52,492 bases of DNA from CALRBF01 sp964646465 (GTDB lineage Bacteria > Patescibacteriota > Minisyncoccia > SW-4-49-11). The DNA is taken from the NCBI GenBank assembly GCA_964646465.1, contig CAZYEN010000038.1:1-52492 (forward strand), written 5' to 3'. The notes under the pieces are model-generated. The model was not told the DNA's origin. It saw only the letters and a list, made by a program, of their open reading frames with translations, and ran no database searches. The position numbers and the translations under genes are program-made. Position 1 is the stretch's first letter. Each line of letters opens with the position of its first letter. Shown here in pieces: positions 6,631 to 15,416 of this stretch.

Positions 6631-8062
6631 ACCTAATATTATCTATAGCTTGAGCTAAAGTGAGTAGTTTCTGTTCTTGAAAGTGATTACTCATAAGTTG
6701 AAATCCTATTGGTAATCCAGAGGTCGACAAAGTAGGGACTGAAATTCCAGGTATTCCTGCTAAGTTCGTAGCTACTGTAAAAATATCTTCAAGATACATA
6801 GAAACTGGGTCATTAATTTTTTCTCCAATATTAAAGGCAGTGTGTGGACTAGTTGGAGTAATAATAGCATCGACTTCTTTGAATGCATTAATAAAGTCTT
6901 GTCTTATCATATTCTGCACTTGCTTAGCTTTACCATAATATGATGAATAATAGCCACTAGATAAAACATAAGTTCCTAACATAATTCTGCGTAGTGGTTC
7001 ATTACCAAATCCTTTGGCTCTACTAGCTCTATATACTTCTTGTAAATCTTGGGAATTTTGTAATTCAGATAGACCATATCTAATACCGTCAAAACGAGCT
7101 AAATTGGTACTGACCTCAGCTGGCATAATAATATAGTAAGTTGGTACTGCATATTCTGTATGAGGCAAACTAATTTCAACAAATTCTACTCCTAAGGTTT
7201 TATAAGCTTCTATTACTTCATCTATTGCTTGTCTGACATCAGTATCAATTCCATCTATAAAATATTCTTTTGGAATACCTACTTTCATTCCTTTGACATC
7301 TGCTTGACTAATTTTTTCTACATCTAACAGATGACTGGAATCTAAATACACTGAGGTAGCATCCATATCATCCTTACCTTCAATAGCTTGTAGTATATGA
7401 GCTGTGTCAATAACTCTATGTGCAAAAGGTCCAATTTGATCTAAAGATGAGGCCATTGCAATTAAACCAAATCTTGATACTCTTCCATAAGTAGGTTTTA
7501 GCCCAACTATTCCTGTAAGTGAAGCTGGCTGCCTAATTGAACCTCCTGTATCTGATCCAATTGAAATGACTGCCATATCTCCGGCCACACTAGCAGCAGA
7601 GCCTCCCGAGGACCCTCCTGGAACTCTGTTGGTGTCAGCTGGATTACGAGTAGGCCCAAAAGCTGAATTTTCAGTAGATGCTCCCATAGCAAACTCATCT
7701 AAATTAGTTTTACCAACAAATATAGCTCCAGCTTCCTTTAGCTTAGTAATTACAGTAGCATTATAAGTAGCGGTATAGTTTTCTAACATTCTGGAGGAAG
7801 CAGTAGCTTTGTGGCCTTCAATTAAAATTGCATCTTTAACTGAGATCGGGATCCCTTCTAATAAACCTAATTTTTCTCCGCGAGCTAATTTAGCATCAAT
7901 AGCTTTAGCTTGCTGTAAAGACTCTTCTACAAAGACTTCAGTATAAGAGTTGATTTCTTTATCTTTTGATTGAATAGCATTAAGTATATCTTCTACTACT
8001 TTTTTGACGGTAGTATTAGAGTTAATATATGATCGATGTAATTGTTCTATAGATGGCAGCAT
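6611..8062 (-). CDS. gatA: Asp-tRNA(Asn)/Glu-tRNA(Gln) amidotransferase subunit A
   Basis: The 483-residue amidase-signature enzyme has the catalytic triad Lys76 (ISVKDAI), cis-Ser151 (PGGSSGGSAA) and Ser175 (SDTGGSIRQPA), with spacing identical to known GatA proteins. It releases ammonia from glutamine to amidate mischarged Glu-tRNA(Gln) or Asp-tRNA(Asn). gatC lies immediately upstream (1-base gap), but gatB is not in the window, so the three genes are not in one operon here. The overlap with the downstream membrane protein gene is 20 bases. The start is an ATG at 8062. Confidence 0.95.
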   Translation of the reverse strand: MLPSIEQLHRSYINSNTTVKKVVEDILNAIQSKDKEINSYTEVFVEESLQQAKAIDAKLARGEKLGLLEGIPISVKDAILIEGHKATASSRMLENYTATYNATVITKLKEAGAIFVGKTNLDEFAMGASTENSAFGPTRNPADTNRVPGGSSGGSAASVAGDMAVISIGSDTGGSIRQPASLTGIVGLKPTYGRVSRFGLIAMASSLDQIGPFAHRVIDTAHILQAIEGKDDMDATSVYLDSSHLLDVEKISQADVKGMKVGIPKEYFIDGIDTDVRQAIDEVIEAYKTLGVEFVEISLPHTEYAVPTYYIIMPAEVSTNLARFDGIRYGLSELQNSQDLQEVYRASRAKGFGNEPLRRIMLGTYVLSSGYYSSYYGKAKQVQNMIRQDFINAFKEVDAIITPTSPHTAFNIGEKINDPVSMYLEDIFTVATNLAGIPGISVPTLSTSGLPIGFQLMSNHFQEQKLLTLAQAIDNIRYGKFNN

Positions 8063-8063
8063 A

Positions 8064-8354
8064 TTATTTTTTCAAAACTGATTTAACTACCAAATAACCT
8101 TCTTCTACTAATGGCATTTCTTGAATTATATTTTCTTTTATATTCTTATTAAATCTTGGGTTATTATCTAAGGCAATATCTTCTCTTAAGGTCTGAGTAT
8201 GATATGTGGGTATAGTTTGTGATTCTAAGTCTAGACTAGTAAGAGTATTTACATACTCTAGAATGCTACCAAAGTCCTGATTCAACATGGAGTTTCTTTC
8301 CGAGGAAAGGTTAATATGAGCTAATTTAGCAATAGTATTAACATCGTAATCCAT
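8064..8354 (-). CDS. gatC: Asp-tRNA(Asn)/Glu-tRNA(Gln) amidotransferase subunit C
   Basis: The 96-residue protein has the GatC pattern: IAKLAHINLSSE near the N-terminus, a helix with DFGSILEYVNTLTSLDLE, then a loop with LREDIALDN and a C-terminal segment ending VVKSVLKK (normally V-P-x-V-x-E-G-Y-L-V-V; here MPLVEEGYLVVKSVL). GatC wraps around GatA and stabilises the amidotransferase. It is 3 bases after the isomerase gene and 1 base before gatA, so the three are co-transcribed. Family length is about 95. Confidence 0.92.
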   Translation of the reverse strand: MDYDVNTIAKLAHINLSSERNSMLNQDFGSILEYVNTLTSLDLESQTIPTYHTQTLREDIALDNNPRFNKNIKENIIQEMPLVEEGYLVVKSVLKK

Positions 8355-8357
8355 ATT

Positions 8358-9377
8358 TTAATCTTTCAATAATAATTTGAATTCTTCTACCATATCTACT
8401 GGAGTAGGATCAATCCCATAAGATAATGCCAAATAATAAGCGGTCCAATCACCTATTAAAGTCATAGCTACAAGATTAGCTAATTTGTTACCAAAATCTG
8501 GTACAACTATATTACTTACAGACAAACCTCTACTTTCAAATAACTGTGTTAGTTTTTCAAATCTCTTGATATTACGAGAAGTTTCTACTTCATTTTGTAA
8601 AAATATAAACTGAAATTCAGCCTGTGGATTAGTAAATCCTACCATTTCATTATGATTAAGTTCTGGTATATAATTCCAAAAGCAAGGAGTTTTGGCATTT
8701 TCATTAATCTTAATTTTCCATAAATGAGCTGATAATTTATACTCACAAGTAGCATATATAACTGGTGTTTTACCCTTAATAATACTTGCCAAGGCCTCCC
8801 CTTGAGATTCAAATTCGTGAGGCTTAACGGAACTAACTAGACCTACAACTTTTTCTCTAGCACTCTTTGATAATACTCCGAATTGAATTAATACCTCAAT
8901 AATAGCTTTTAGAATATAAAGAGTTGCATATCTTGGTTGGAAGTCTGGACTTGGGTTTGGGATTAATACATAAGGCTGATTAAGTTCTCGAGCCTTATCA
9001 ATTAAAGCTCCTCCTGCAGCCATAGCAACTACTACTCTATTCTCAGCTATAGCATTTTCATAAGCTGAGAGAGTTTCCTCGGTATTACCAGAGTAACTAA
9101 TAGCTAATATTAAAGATGTATCTGTAATATATTTTGAACTATTATAATCTCGATTAATATAAACTGGATATTGTGTCCCATCTTCGGTATATTGAGAAAA
9201 TGTTTCTGAGAGTAATTCAGCTGGAAGTGCTGATCCGCCCATACCATTGATAATGATATTATCAAATTTTGATTGTATTGATATTGGCAAATTCTCAATA
9301 CTATAGTCATAATTAATCTGATCTACAGCCTCTAGAATTACCTGTCTTAAGTTAAATTTATCTAATGTATTATTCAT
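8358..9377 (-). CDS. Bifunctional phosphoglucose/phosphomannose isomerase
   Basis: The 339-residue protein contains an SIS-type sugar-phosphate isomerase fold: NGMGGSALPAELL, then LILAISYSGNTEETLSAYENA, and a C-terminal part with PELNHNEMVGF, which supplies the catalytic Glu/His region of the bifunctional archaeal/CPR type. These enzymes interconvert fructose-6-phosphate with glucose-6-phosphate and mannose-6-phosphate. This could feed the phosphomannomutase encoded at 25092-26480. It heads the run isomerase-gatC-gatA-6133 ORF-rnhB. The ATG is at 9377. Confidence 0.88.
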   Translation of the reverse strand: MNNTLDKFNLRQVILEAVDQINYDYSIENLPISIQSKFDNIIINGMGGSALPAELLSETFSQYTEDGTQYPVYINRDYNSSKYITDTSLILAISYSGNTEETLSAYENAIAENRVVVAMAAGGALIDKARELNQPYVLIPNPSPDFQPRYATLYILKAIIEVLIQFGVLSKSAREKVVGLVSSVKPHEFESQGEALASIIKGKTPVIYATCEYKLSAHLWKIKINENAKTPCFWNYIPELNHNEMVGFTNPQAEFQFIFLQNEVETSRNIKRFEKLTQLFESRGLSVSNIVVPDFGNKLANLVAMTLIGDWTAYYLALSYGIDPTPVDMVEEFKLLLKD

Positions 9378-9408
9378 ATATTATCTATATTTTTGATTGT
9401 ACTTATTT

Positions 9409-9417
9409 AGTATAGCA
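9409..9417 (-). promoter_or_regulatory. Extended -10 promoter for the isomerase-gat operon
   Basis: On the minus strand TGCTATACT forms an extended -10 element about 32 bases upstream of the isomerase ATG, just after the lon stop. No clear -35 is needed with an extended -10 and I see none. Support is motif and position only. Confidence 0.4.
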
Positions 9418-9425
9418 CAGAATTT

Positions 9426-11741
9426 TTAAAAAGCTACCTTGAAGACATCATCAAAGTTTTCAGCTAGAACAAAGTCAATATCCTGTTTTATATTAGCTGG
9501 AATTTCTTCCAAATCAGCTTTATTTGCCTTTGCTATAATAATAGTCTTAATTCCTCCTCTATGAGCTTCTAAAACTTTATTTTTTAAACCTCCAATTTTT
9601 AGAGCCTTACCTCTAATATTAATCTCCCCCGTCATTGCTACAGTTCTCTTAACCTTTTTCTTAGTTAAAGCGGATAGAATTGAAGTTGCAATAGCAAGCC
9701 CAGCTGATGGACCATCTTTTTGCACTGCTCCAGAAGGGATATGTACATGAACAGTATGAGATTTTAAAATTTTCTCATCAATGTTATATTTCTTAGCATT
9801 GGCTTTAAGATATGAGAAAGCTGCTTGTACGGACTCTTGCATAACCTTAGTTACATTACCAGTTACTTGTAAATGTGGTTCTCCTTTGAAAATATTGGTT
9901 TCAATCATCAATAAAGCTCCTCCATAAGGATGCCATCCTAAACCTGTAGCTACTCCAACTTCATCTTTTTGATTAATTTTACTTTCCTCATATTTCTCAG
10001 CTTTGAGATATGTCTCAAGATTTTCAGGCTTGATGGTAAGACTAAACTTCTTATCTCCTGTTAATAGATATTCTTTAGCTACCTTACGAGATACTTTGTA
10101 TAGTTCCCGTTCAAAACCTCTAAGACCAGCCTCAAAAGTATATCTAGTAATAATAGCTTTAATAGCTAAATCTGTGAATTTGAGCTGTTTTTCAGTAAGA
10201 CCACTTTTTTTCAAGACTCTAGGAATAAGATATTTTTTGGCAATATTAAGTTTTTCTAAATCAGTATATCCACTGAATTCTATTATTTCCATACGGTCAA
10301 ATAGTGGCTCTGGTATTGAACCTAAATCATTAGCTGTTGTGATGAAAATAATATCTGACAAGTCATATTCGGTGTCTAAATAATGGTCAACAAAAGCATT
10401 GTTTTGAGCTGGATCTAATACTTCTAATAATGCAGCTGATGGATCTCCTCTAAAGTCTGATCCTAATTTATCTATCTCATCCAACATAAAGACTGGATTA
10501 GTAGTTTGTATATTGCGAAGACCTTGTATAATTCTACCTGGCATAGCCCCAACATAAGTACGACGATGCCCTCTAATCTCAGTTTCATCTCTTACTCCTC
10601 CTAGAGAAACTTTCACAAATTCTCTACCTGTGGCTTTTGCTATTGACTCTCCAATAGATGTCTTACCTGTACCTGGAGGTCCATAAAAACACAAAATTGT
10701 ACCTTGTGGTTTTTTGGTTAATTGCTCTACAGCTAAATACTCTGTAATTCGCTCCTTAGCCTCATCTAAACCATAATGCTCTTGCTCTAAGATTGCCTCA
10801 GCTTCTATAATATTTCTCTTAACTCTAGCTTTTTTATGCCAAGGAATACTTACTAATACTTCTAGGTAATTCTGTATATATGCGCTTTCTGGTGAAAATG
10901 GAGGCATTTTTTCTAAACGAGATAGCTCATGCATAGCTTTTTTAGAGACTTTAGCAGGCATTTTAGCAGATTTTAATTTTTTCTTTAATTCTGCATATTC
11001 TCCTTGCTCTGAGCTTACACCTAATTCCTTCTCTATGGCTTTCATTTGTTCTCTTAACATTGCTTCTTTAGCAAATCTACCAACTTGTTTTTGAGTTTCT
11101 TTCTGAACTTTTTGACCAACCTCTAATATTTCTCTTTCCTTGGTGATATAAATATTAATATGTTTTAATCTTTCTACTAAATTAGTATTCTCCAATAAAT
11201 TTTGCTTTTCTGAATTTTTAATAGATAGAATAGAGGTGATTAAGTAAGATAAAGTAACTGGATCGATATTATCGTTGATAATTTCATTCATCACTGAGAG
11301 TGGGATTGAAACTCCCATATTAACAATATCCCTGAATATATTAGTAATGCTTCTAATTAAAGCCTCAACCTCTATATTAGATTCATATTGATCCTGTTCT
11401 AATACGCTATAATGTGCTTTCAATCCTAAATCTGTATCATCAATTTGATTAATCATAGCAGGTTCCAACCCCTCCACTAATACACCCGTAGGTCCTTCAG
11501 GCATTCTCCAAACCCTAATAATTTTACCAACTGTACCAATTTTATATAAATTTTCAATAGTAATATTATGATCATCAGTCCTTTGAAATACAAAAACTGG
11601 ATTAATATCATTATCCATTGCATCATTTAATGCCAAAAGAGATTGCTCTCTCTCAAAAATCAAAGATACCACCTCATTTGGAAATAAGACTTTATTCTTT
11701 AATGCAATGAGAGGAACTATTTTTACTAATGTATCTTTCAT
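9426..11741 (-). CDS. lon: ATP-dependent Lon protease
   Basis: The 771-residue protein is a full-length LonA: an N-terminal substrate-recognition domain (PLIALKNKVLFPNEV), a coiled-coil stretch around 200-260, the AAA+ module with Walker A GPPGTGKT (354-361) and Walker B FMLDEIDK, and the serine protease domain with the Ser-Lys dyad (Ser679 in DGPSAGLA; Lys720 in KIGGLKNKV). It degrades misfolded and regulatory proteins in the cytoplasm. It follows the small acidic gene at 11751-12104 by 9 bases, and both probably share the promoter at 12134-12162. No CIRCE-like site precedes it. Confidence 0.97.
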   Translation of the reverse strand: MKDTLVKIVPLIALKNKVLFPNEVVSLIFEREQSLLALNDAMDNDINPVFVFQRTDDHNITIENLYKIGTVGKIIRVWRMPEGPTGVLVEGLEPAMINQIDDTDLGLKAHYSVLEQDQYESNIEVEALIRSITNIFRDIVNMGVSIPLSVMNEIINDNIDPVTLSYLITSILSIKNSEKQNLLENTNLVERLKHINIYITKEREILEVGQKVQKETQKQVGRFAKEAMLREQMKAIEKELGVSSEQGEYAELKKKLKSAKMPAKVSKKAMHELSRLEKMPPFSPESAYIQNYLEVLVSIPWHKKARVKRNIIEAEAILEQEHYGLDEAKERITEYLAVEQLTKKPQGTILCFYGPPGTGKTSIGESIAKATGREFVKVSLGGVRDETEIRGHRRTYVGAMPGRIIQGLRNIQTTNPVFMLDEIDKLGSDFRGDPSAALLEVLDPAQNNAFVDHYLDTEYDLSDIIFITTANDLGSIPEPLFDRMEIIEFSGYTDLEKLNIAKKYLIPRVLKKSGLTEKQLKFTDLAIKAIITRYTFEAGLRGFERELYKVSRKVAKEYLLTGDKKFSLTIKPENLETYLKAEKYEESKINQKDEVGVATGLGWHPYGGALLMIETNIFKGEPHLQVTGNVTKVMQESVQAAFSYLKANAKKYNIDEKILKSHTVHVHIPSGAVQKDGPSAGLAIATSILSALTKKKVKRTVAMTGEINIRGKALKIGGLKNKVLEAHRGGIKTIIIAKANKADLEEIPANIKQDIDFVLAENFDDVFKVAF

Positions 11742-11750
11742 ATAATAAAT

Positions 11751-12104
11751 TTAGGAATTAACTTTAAAATAAATGGCATAATCTTGGTCTACAAATTCAC
11801 AAAACTCTGTAATATATTTATGTACCAAGTCATAATAATCACTAATCTCTAGTTTTTCTTTAGCTACAACATATAGCATTTCAGGGAAATCAAAGTATTT
11901 ATTGATAATCACAGGATTATGTAAGATGGAAAAAATTTTTTCTTTATCTATATCTTCTAGATCAAAATCACTACTAGATTCCCAATCAAATTCTCCGTCT
12001 TGCCAAATAGCTGGATCTATATCAGTCAATTTAGTATGAGACAAAAATACATCTGTCACTCCATTTGAAAGGTCTTCTAAAATATGAAAACTCATTACTT
12101 TCAC
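11751..12104 (-). CDS. Small acidic protein of unknown function, upstream of lon
   Basis: I do not recognise this 117-residue protein. It is acidic, with no signal peptide or membrane segment, and has a central patch (EFDWESSSDFDLEDIDKEK) rich in Asp/Glu followed by helical segments. It starts with GTG at 12104 or ATG at 12095; the GTG has AAGAG upstream at a reasonable distance, whereas the ATG would give a 114-residue product, so the start is uncertain. It is 9 bases upstream of lon under what looks like a shared consensus promoter, suggesting either a Lon-related partner or chance co-transcription. Confidence 0.65.
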   Translation of the reverse strand: MKVMSFHILEDLSNGVTDVFLSHTKLTDIDPAIWQDGEFDWESSSDFDLEDIDKEKIFSILHNPVIINKYFDFPEMLYVVAKEKLEISDYYDLVHKYITEFCEFVDQDYAIYFKVNS

Positions 12105-12133
12105 TATTGTACTCTTATACTCATATGGTATAT

Positions 12134-12162
12134 ATTATATCTTATATTAAAGGATAAGACAA
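12134..12162 (-). promoter_or_regulatory. Promoter of the 11751-12104 ORF and lon
   Basis: On the minus strand TTGTCT (12157-12162) and TATAAT (12134-12139) are separated by 17 bp. The predicted start of transcription falls about 20-25 bases before the GTG at 12104. It lies in the gap after the TPR gene ends at 12180. Confidence 0.65.
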
Positions 12163-12179
12163 TAGCTCTTAAGTTAATT

Positions 12180-12983
12180 TTACTTTTGTAGTCTATTAGA
12201 TATATCTTTCACCCTACGACTAGCCAAAGTATCATTTGGCTTTAATTTCAACACATATTGAAATGATTCTAAAGCATCTTTATAATTTCTCATATCTACA
12301 TACAAATCACCTAGTTTTTTATATGCTTCTATATCTTTTGAATTAGCAACAATTCTATCAATATATCTTTTTTCCATGTATTCATAATAATATGTATCGG
12401 ATATATCATCTGATTTCACATCAGATATTGCATCTACTTCTGAAAGCAATTGTTCTACAAAGTCAGTAGCTTTAGTCTCTGGATTTATAATTTCTTTTAA
12501 TTTTTCAGGCTTATAATCGATTTCATTATCTGAAATAGTAGTTACACCAAAATGCTCTGCTTCGAATTGAGAAGTATCTATTTCTGGGGAAATATGCTCT
12601 TTTTTTTGATTAGCTTCCAACTCTTGCTCTTCTAAATCTCTACGAACAGCCTCTTGTATAGAGTTTTCTTTTGCCTTAATTTTTTCAATCTGCTTTTGTT
12701 TATACTGAATAATTATTTGATTAATATTCTGCATTTGTTGATTAAAAAATTGATATACTTTACTAAGTAAAACAGCAAATTGAATTTTAGACTTAGATTT
12801 ATAACTACTATCATTTACAACCTCCTCAACTTCTTGAGGGATAGCATTAAAATCTGTAATAGAACCTTCTGTTTCATATATTTCTGGACCTATATCCGAA
12901 ACATATGAAAGTTTCTTAATTAAAAAGAATAATCCTATACTTAAAAATACTATTAAAATGACAATAATTATAGCTGTTGTCAT
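12180..12983 (-). CDS. Membrane-anchored TPR protein
   Basis: The 267-residue protein has an N-terminal transmembrane helix (about residues 3-24), a long charged region with coiled-coil character (QQMQNINQIIIQYKQKQIEK and following), and a C-terminal tetratricopeptide unit (AYKKLGDLYVDMRNYKDALESFQYVLKLKPND). It probably acts as a cytoplasmic-facing scaffold; the partner is unknown. It follows tsf by 28 bases in the rpsB-tsf operon, a position often held by membrane TPR proteins in CPR genomes from memory. No catalytic motif is visible. Confidence 0.7.
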   Translation of the reverse strand: MTTAIIIVILIVFLSIGLFFLIKKLSYVSDIGPEIYETEGSITDFNAIPQEVEEVVNDSSYKSKSKIQFAVLLSKVYQFFNQQMQNINQIIIQYKQKQIEKIKAKENSIQEAVRRDLEEQELEANQKKEHISPEIDTSQFEAEHFGVTTISDNEIDYKPEKLKEIINPETKATDFVEQLLSEVDAISDVKSDDISDTYYYEYMEKRYIDRIVANSKDIEAYKKLGDLYVDMRNYKDALESFQYVLKLKPNDTLASRRVKDISNRLQK

Positions 12984-13011
12984 AGCTTATTTAATTGAAA
13001 TTAATTTAAAT

Positions 13012-13464
13012 TTATAAAGAAATTTTTCTAAAAGACTTAATTTGAATGTTTTCACCCAATACTCCAATTTTGCTTTTCAATAGTTCTGCAATTGTAAGAT
13101 TGGGATCTTTAATATAGCTAGAGTCTAATATATCTTGAATTGTTGCATCTTCTGCAATCATAGCTGTAATATGCAATGCTATGTTTTGAGCCAATTCTCT
13201 AAAATCATCATTACGAGCTACAAAGTCAGTTTCACAAGCTAAAGCAACTAAAGCAGCTGTTTTACCATTATGTACATAAGTACCAATAAAACCCTCTCCT
13301 GTTTCTCTATCAGCTTTTTTCTCAGCCTTTTCAGAATATCTAGATTGCAGCAATTCTTTAGCTTTATCAAAGTCGCCAGACGATTCTTCCAAAGCTTTTT
13401 TAGCATCCATCATTCCAGCACCTGTGATTTGTCTTAATTTAGCAACATCTTGAGCAGTAATCAT
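13012..13464 (-). CDS. tsf: Elongation factor Ts (short form)
   Basis: The 150-residue protein begins with the conserved N-terminal UBA-like domain (VAKLRQITGAGMMDAKKALEE) and contains the core TDF motif (ACETDFVARNDDF) that displaces Mg-GDP from EF-Tu. It ends with GENIQIKSFRKISL, as in full EF-Ts proteins, but has only one core subdomain, so it is about half the E. coli length (283). Short EF-Ts is known in CPR bacteria and in Thermus (about 196 residues). It is 5 bases after rpsB, the classical pairing. Confidence 0.93.
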   Translation of the reverse strand: MITAQDVAKLRQITGAGMMDAKKALEESSGDFDKAKELLQSRYSEKAEKKADRETGEGFIGTYVHNGKTAALVALACETDFVARNDDFRELAQNIALHITAMIAEDATIQDILDSSYIKDPNLTIAELLKSKIGVLGENIQIKSFRKISL

Positions 13465-13469
13465 AGTTG

Positions 13470-14207
13470 TTATTCTTTATTGTTAGATTTATTCTCTGGA
13501 GCTTGAGCAACTCTTTTAGCTTTTGCTTCAGTAATAGTCTGAGCTACTAAATTATAAATATATTGAATTGAGCTGATAGCATCATCATTGGCAGGTATAA
13601 TATAATTGACTAATTCAGGATTGGCATTAGTATCAGCTAGGGCAATAACTGGAATATTCAAATCCCTAGCTTCTTTGATAGCTAAAGAATCCTTCATTAT
13701 ATCTTGTACAAATACAGCTCCAGGAAGTCCTCTTAAGTCTTTAACTCCTGCAAAAATTTTATTACCTTTTTCTACTTTATCTGAGAAAACTTTTCTTTCT
13801 TTCTTAGTATAAGATTTCAACTGATTAGCTTCTAACTTTTCTTCCAATACAACTAATTGTTTCACTCTCTTATTAATAGCTTTGAAATTGGTAAAGATTC
13901 CTCCCACCCATCGCCTAACCATATATGGCATACCCGTTTCATCGGCAATACTCTTTACAATAGGAATGGCTTGCTTTTTGGTAGACACGAATAGAATGTC
14001 TTTTCCTGAAGATACAGTTTCAGAAATAAAGTCAAGGGCAGTTTCTAACTTTTCTTTAGTAGTATTAAGGTCTATAATGTGGATAGAATTTTTACTTCCA
14101 TATATATAGTCTTTCATTTTAGGGTGCCATTTGGAGGTATGATGTCCAAAGTGTACACCTGCTTTTGCCATATCTTCAAGAGAAATTGTGGGGCGTGTAT
14201 TTACCAT
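13470..14207 (-). CDS. rpsB: 30S ribosomal protein S2
   Basis: The 245-residue protein has the S2 signatures: LEDMAKAGVHFGHHTSKWHPKM, YIYGSKNSIHIIDLNTT, the RWVGGIFTNFKAI stretch and IALADTNANPELVNYIIPANDDA. It binds the 30S head-body junction and helps recruit S1-type functions. It heads rpsB-tsf-TPR and has its own consensus-like promoter right after the ftsW stop. Family length is about 240-260. Confidence 0.97.
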   Translation of the reverse strand: MVNTRPTISLEDMAKAGVHFGHHTSKWHPKMKDYIYGSKNSIHIIDLNTTKEKLETALDFISETVSSGKDILFVSTKKQAIPIVKSIADETGMPYMVRRWVGGIFTNFKAINKRVKQLVVLEEKLEANQLKSYTKKERKVFSDKVEKGNKIFAGVKDLRGLPGAVFVQDIMKDSLAIKEARDLNIPVIALADTNANPELVNYIIPANDDAISSIQYIYNLVAQTITEAKAKRVAQAPENKSNNKE

Positions 14208-14259
14208 AGCTATTGTTAATTATTACTAAGTATATAAATTAAGTACATATTATTTGTAT

Positions 14260-14288
14260 ATTATACTACATTCAACAACTTAAATCAA
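14260..14288 (-). promoter_or_regulatory. rpsB-tsf promoter
   Basis: On the minus strand TTGATT (14283-14288) and TATAAT (14260-14265) are 17 bp apart, about 50 bases before the rpsB ATG. The context ATGTAGTATAATATA around the -10 is shared exactly with the promoter at 30333-30361. Confidence 0.7.
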
Positions 14289-14305
14289 GTGTTTGTATAT
14301 TTAAT

Positions 14306-15412
14306 CTAATTCCTATACTTACTAATATTAGCTATGATACCAAATAAGGCACAAAAGACTATTGTAGAGCTGCCCCCAGCACTTACTAAAGGTAATGTCA
14401 CACCTGTTACTGGAGCTAATTGAATTGTAGTGGCTATATTAATAAAGGTTTGGAATGAAATCCATGTCGCACCACCAATAAGGATATATCGACTAAACTC
14501 ATCAAATACTCTAGTATGTAGCCATAGAATTCTCCAGATAATAAATAAAAATAATATAACCAAAATAATAGCTCCTATAAATCCTGATTCTTCTGCGAAA
14601 ACCGCAAAAACAGAATCGGTACTAGCTTCTGGTAAATAAAAGAATTTTTGTCTACTTTCTCCTAAGCCCAATCCTGTCAAACCACCTGATCCTACTGCTA
14701 TCAAATTATTTTCAATTTGTCTTTTGTCATCTTGAGTAGCATTTTCTGGATTCAAAAAAGTAAAAAGTCTAGTCAGACGAAAACCCTCCTTAGATATAGC
14801 TACTATACCTACTATTAAAACTATAGTCATAAATATCCCTATAAATCTAAATTTGAGTTTAGATTGAAATAAAATACTAGCTGAGATAACTAATAAAATA
14901 ATTCCATTACTAAGACTAGTCTGTACCATTATAACTATACCTGCTCCTATACCAATTATAGAACTGATTAGTATAAAAACTCCAATATTATTAATTTTTT
15001 TACCTAATTGAGTTAATAGTGCTGCCAAACATAATATAATAGCTAATTTTAATATTTCAGATGGTTGAATTCTAACCCCAGCAATATCTAGCCATCTAGT
15101 AGCCCCCTTTACCGTTACTCCAAATTGTGGTATTAAAACCATTATATTTAACCCTATTGCTATTATCCAACCAAATATAGCAAATTTTTTAAATAAATTA
15201 AATTTAAGATTCGAAAAAATAAAAAATATTAAAAGTCCAGGTAAAACTCCTTTTACTAATTGATTTACTACCTCATAATAAACATAGCCATAAGTATTGT
15301 TAGAAATTGGACCACTAGCTGACTGTAGAATAACTAACCCCACTAATAATAATATCCCTACAGATATTAAAAACCAAGAATCTATACCTTTTAATTTGAG
15401 ATGCTGTCTCAT
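14306..15412 (-). CDS. ftsW: Septal SEDS peptidoglycan polymerase
   Basis: The 368-residue protein is a SEDS family membrane protein with about ten transmembrane helices. It shows WLDIAGVRIQPSEILKLA, the GLGLGESRQKFFYLPEASTDSVFAVFAEE loop with its conserved catalytic-site Asp in STDSVF, and the terminal GVTLPLVSAGGSS motif. It polymerises lipid II glycan strands with a partner PBP (probably the protein at 1722-3506). FtsW rather than RodA is chosen because the gene follows murD and mraY; a second SEDS gene (36637-37752) fits RodA. It starts 4 bases after murD. Confidence 0.92.
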   Translation of the reverse strand: MRQHLKLKGIDSWFLISVGILLLVGLVILQSASGPISNNTYGYVYYEVVNQLVKGVLPGLLIFFIFSNLKFNLFKKFAIFGWIIAIGLNIMVLIPQFGVTVKGATRWLDIAGVRIQPSEILKLAIILCLAALLTQLGKKINNIGVFILISSIIGIGAGIVIMVQTSLSNGIILLVISASILFQSKLKFRFIGIFMTIVLIVGIVAISKEGFRLTRLFTFLNPENATQDDKRQIENNLIAVGSGGLTGLGLGESRQKFFYLPEASTDSVFAVFAEESGFIGAIILVILFLFIIWRILWLHTRVFDEFSRYILIGGATWISFQTFINIATTIQLAPVTGVTLPLVSAGGSSTIVFCALFGIIANISKYRN

Positions 15413-15416
15413 TTTA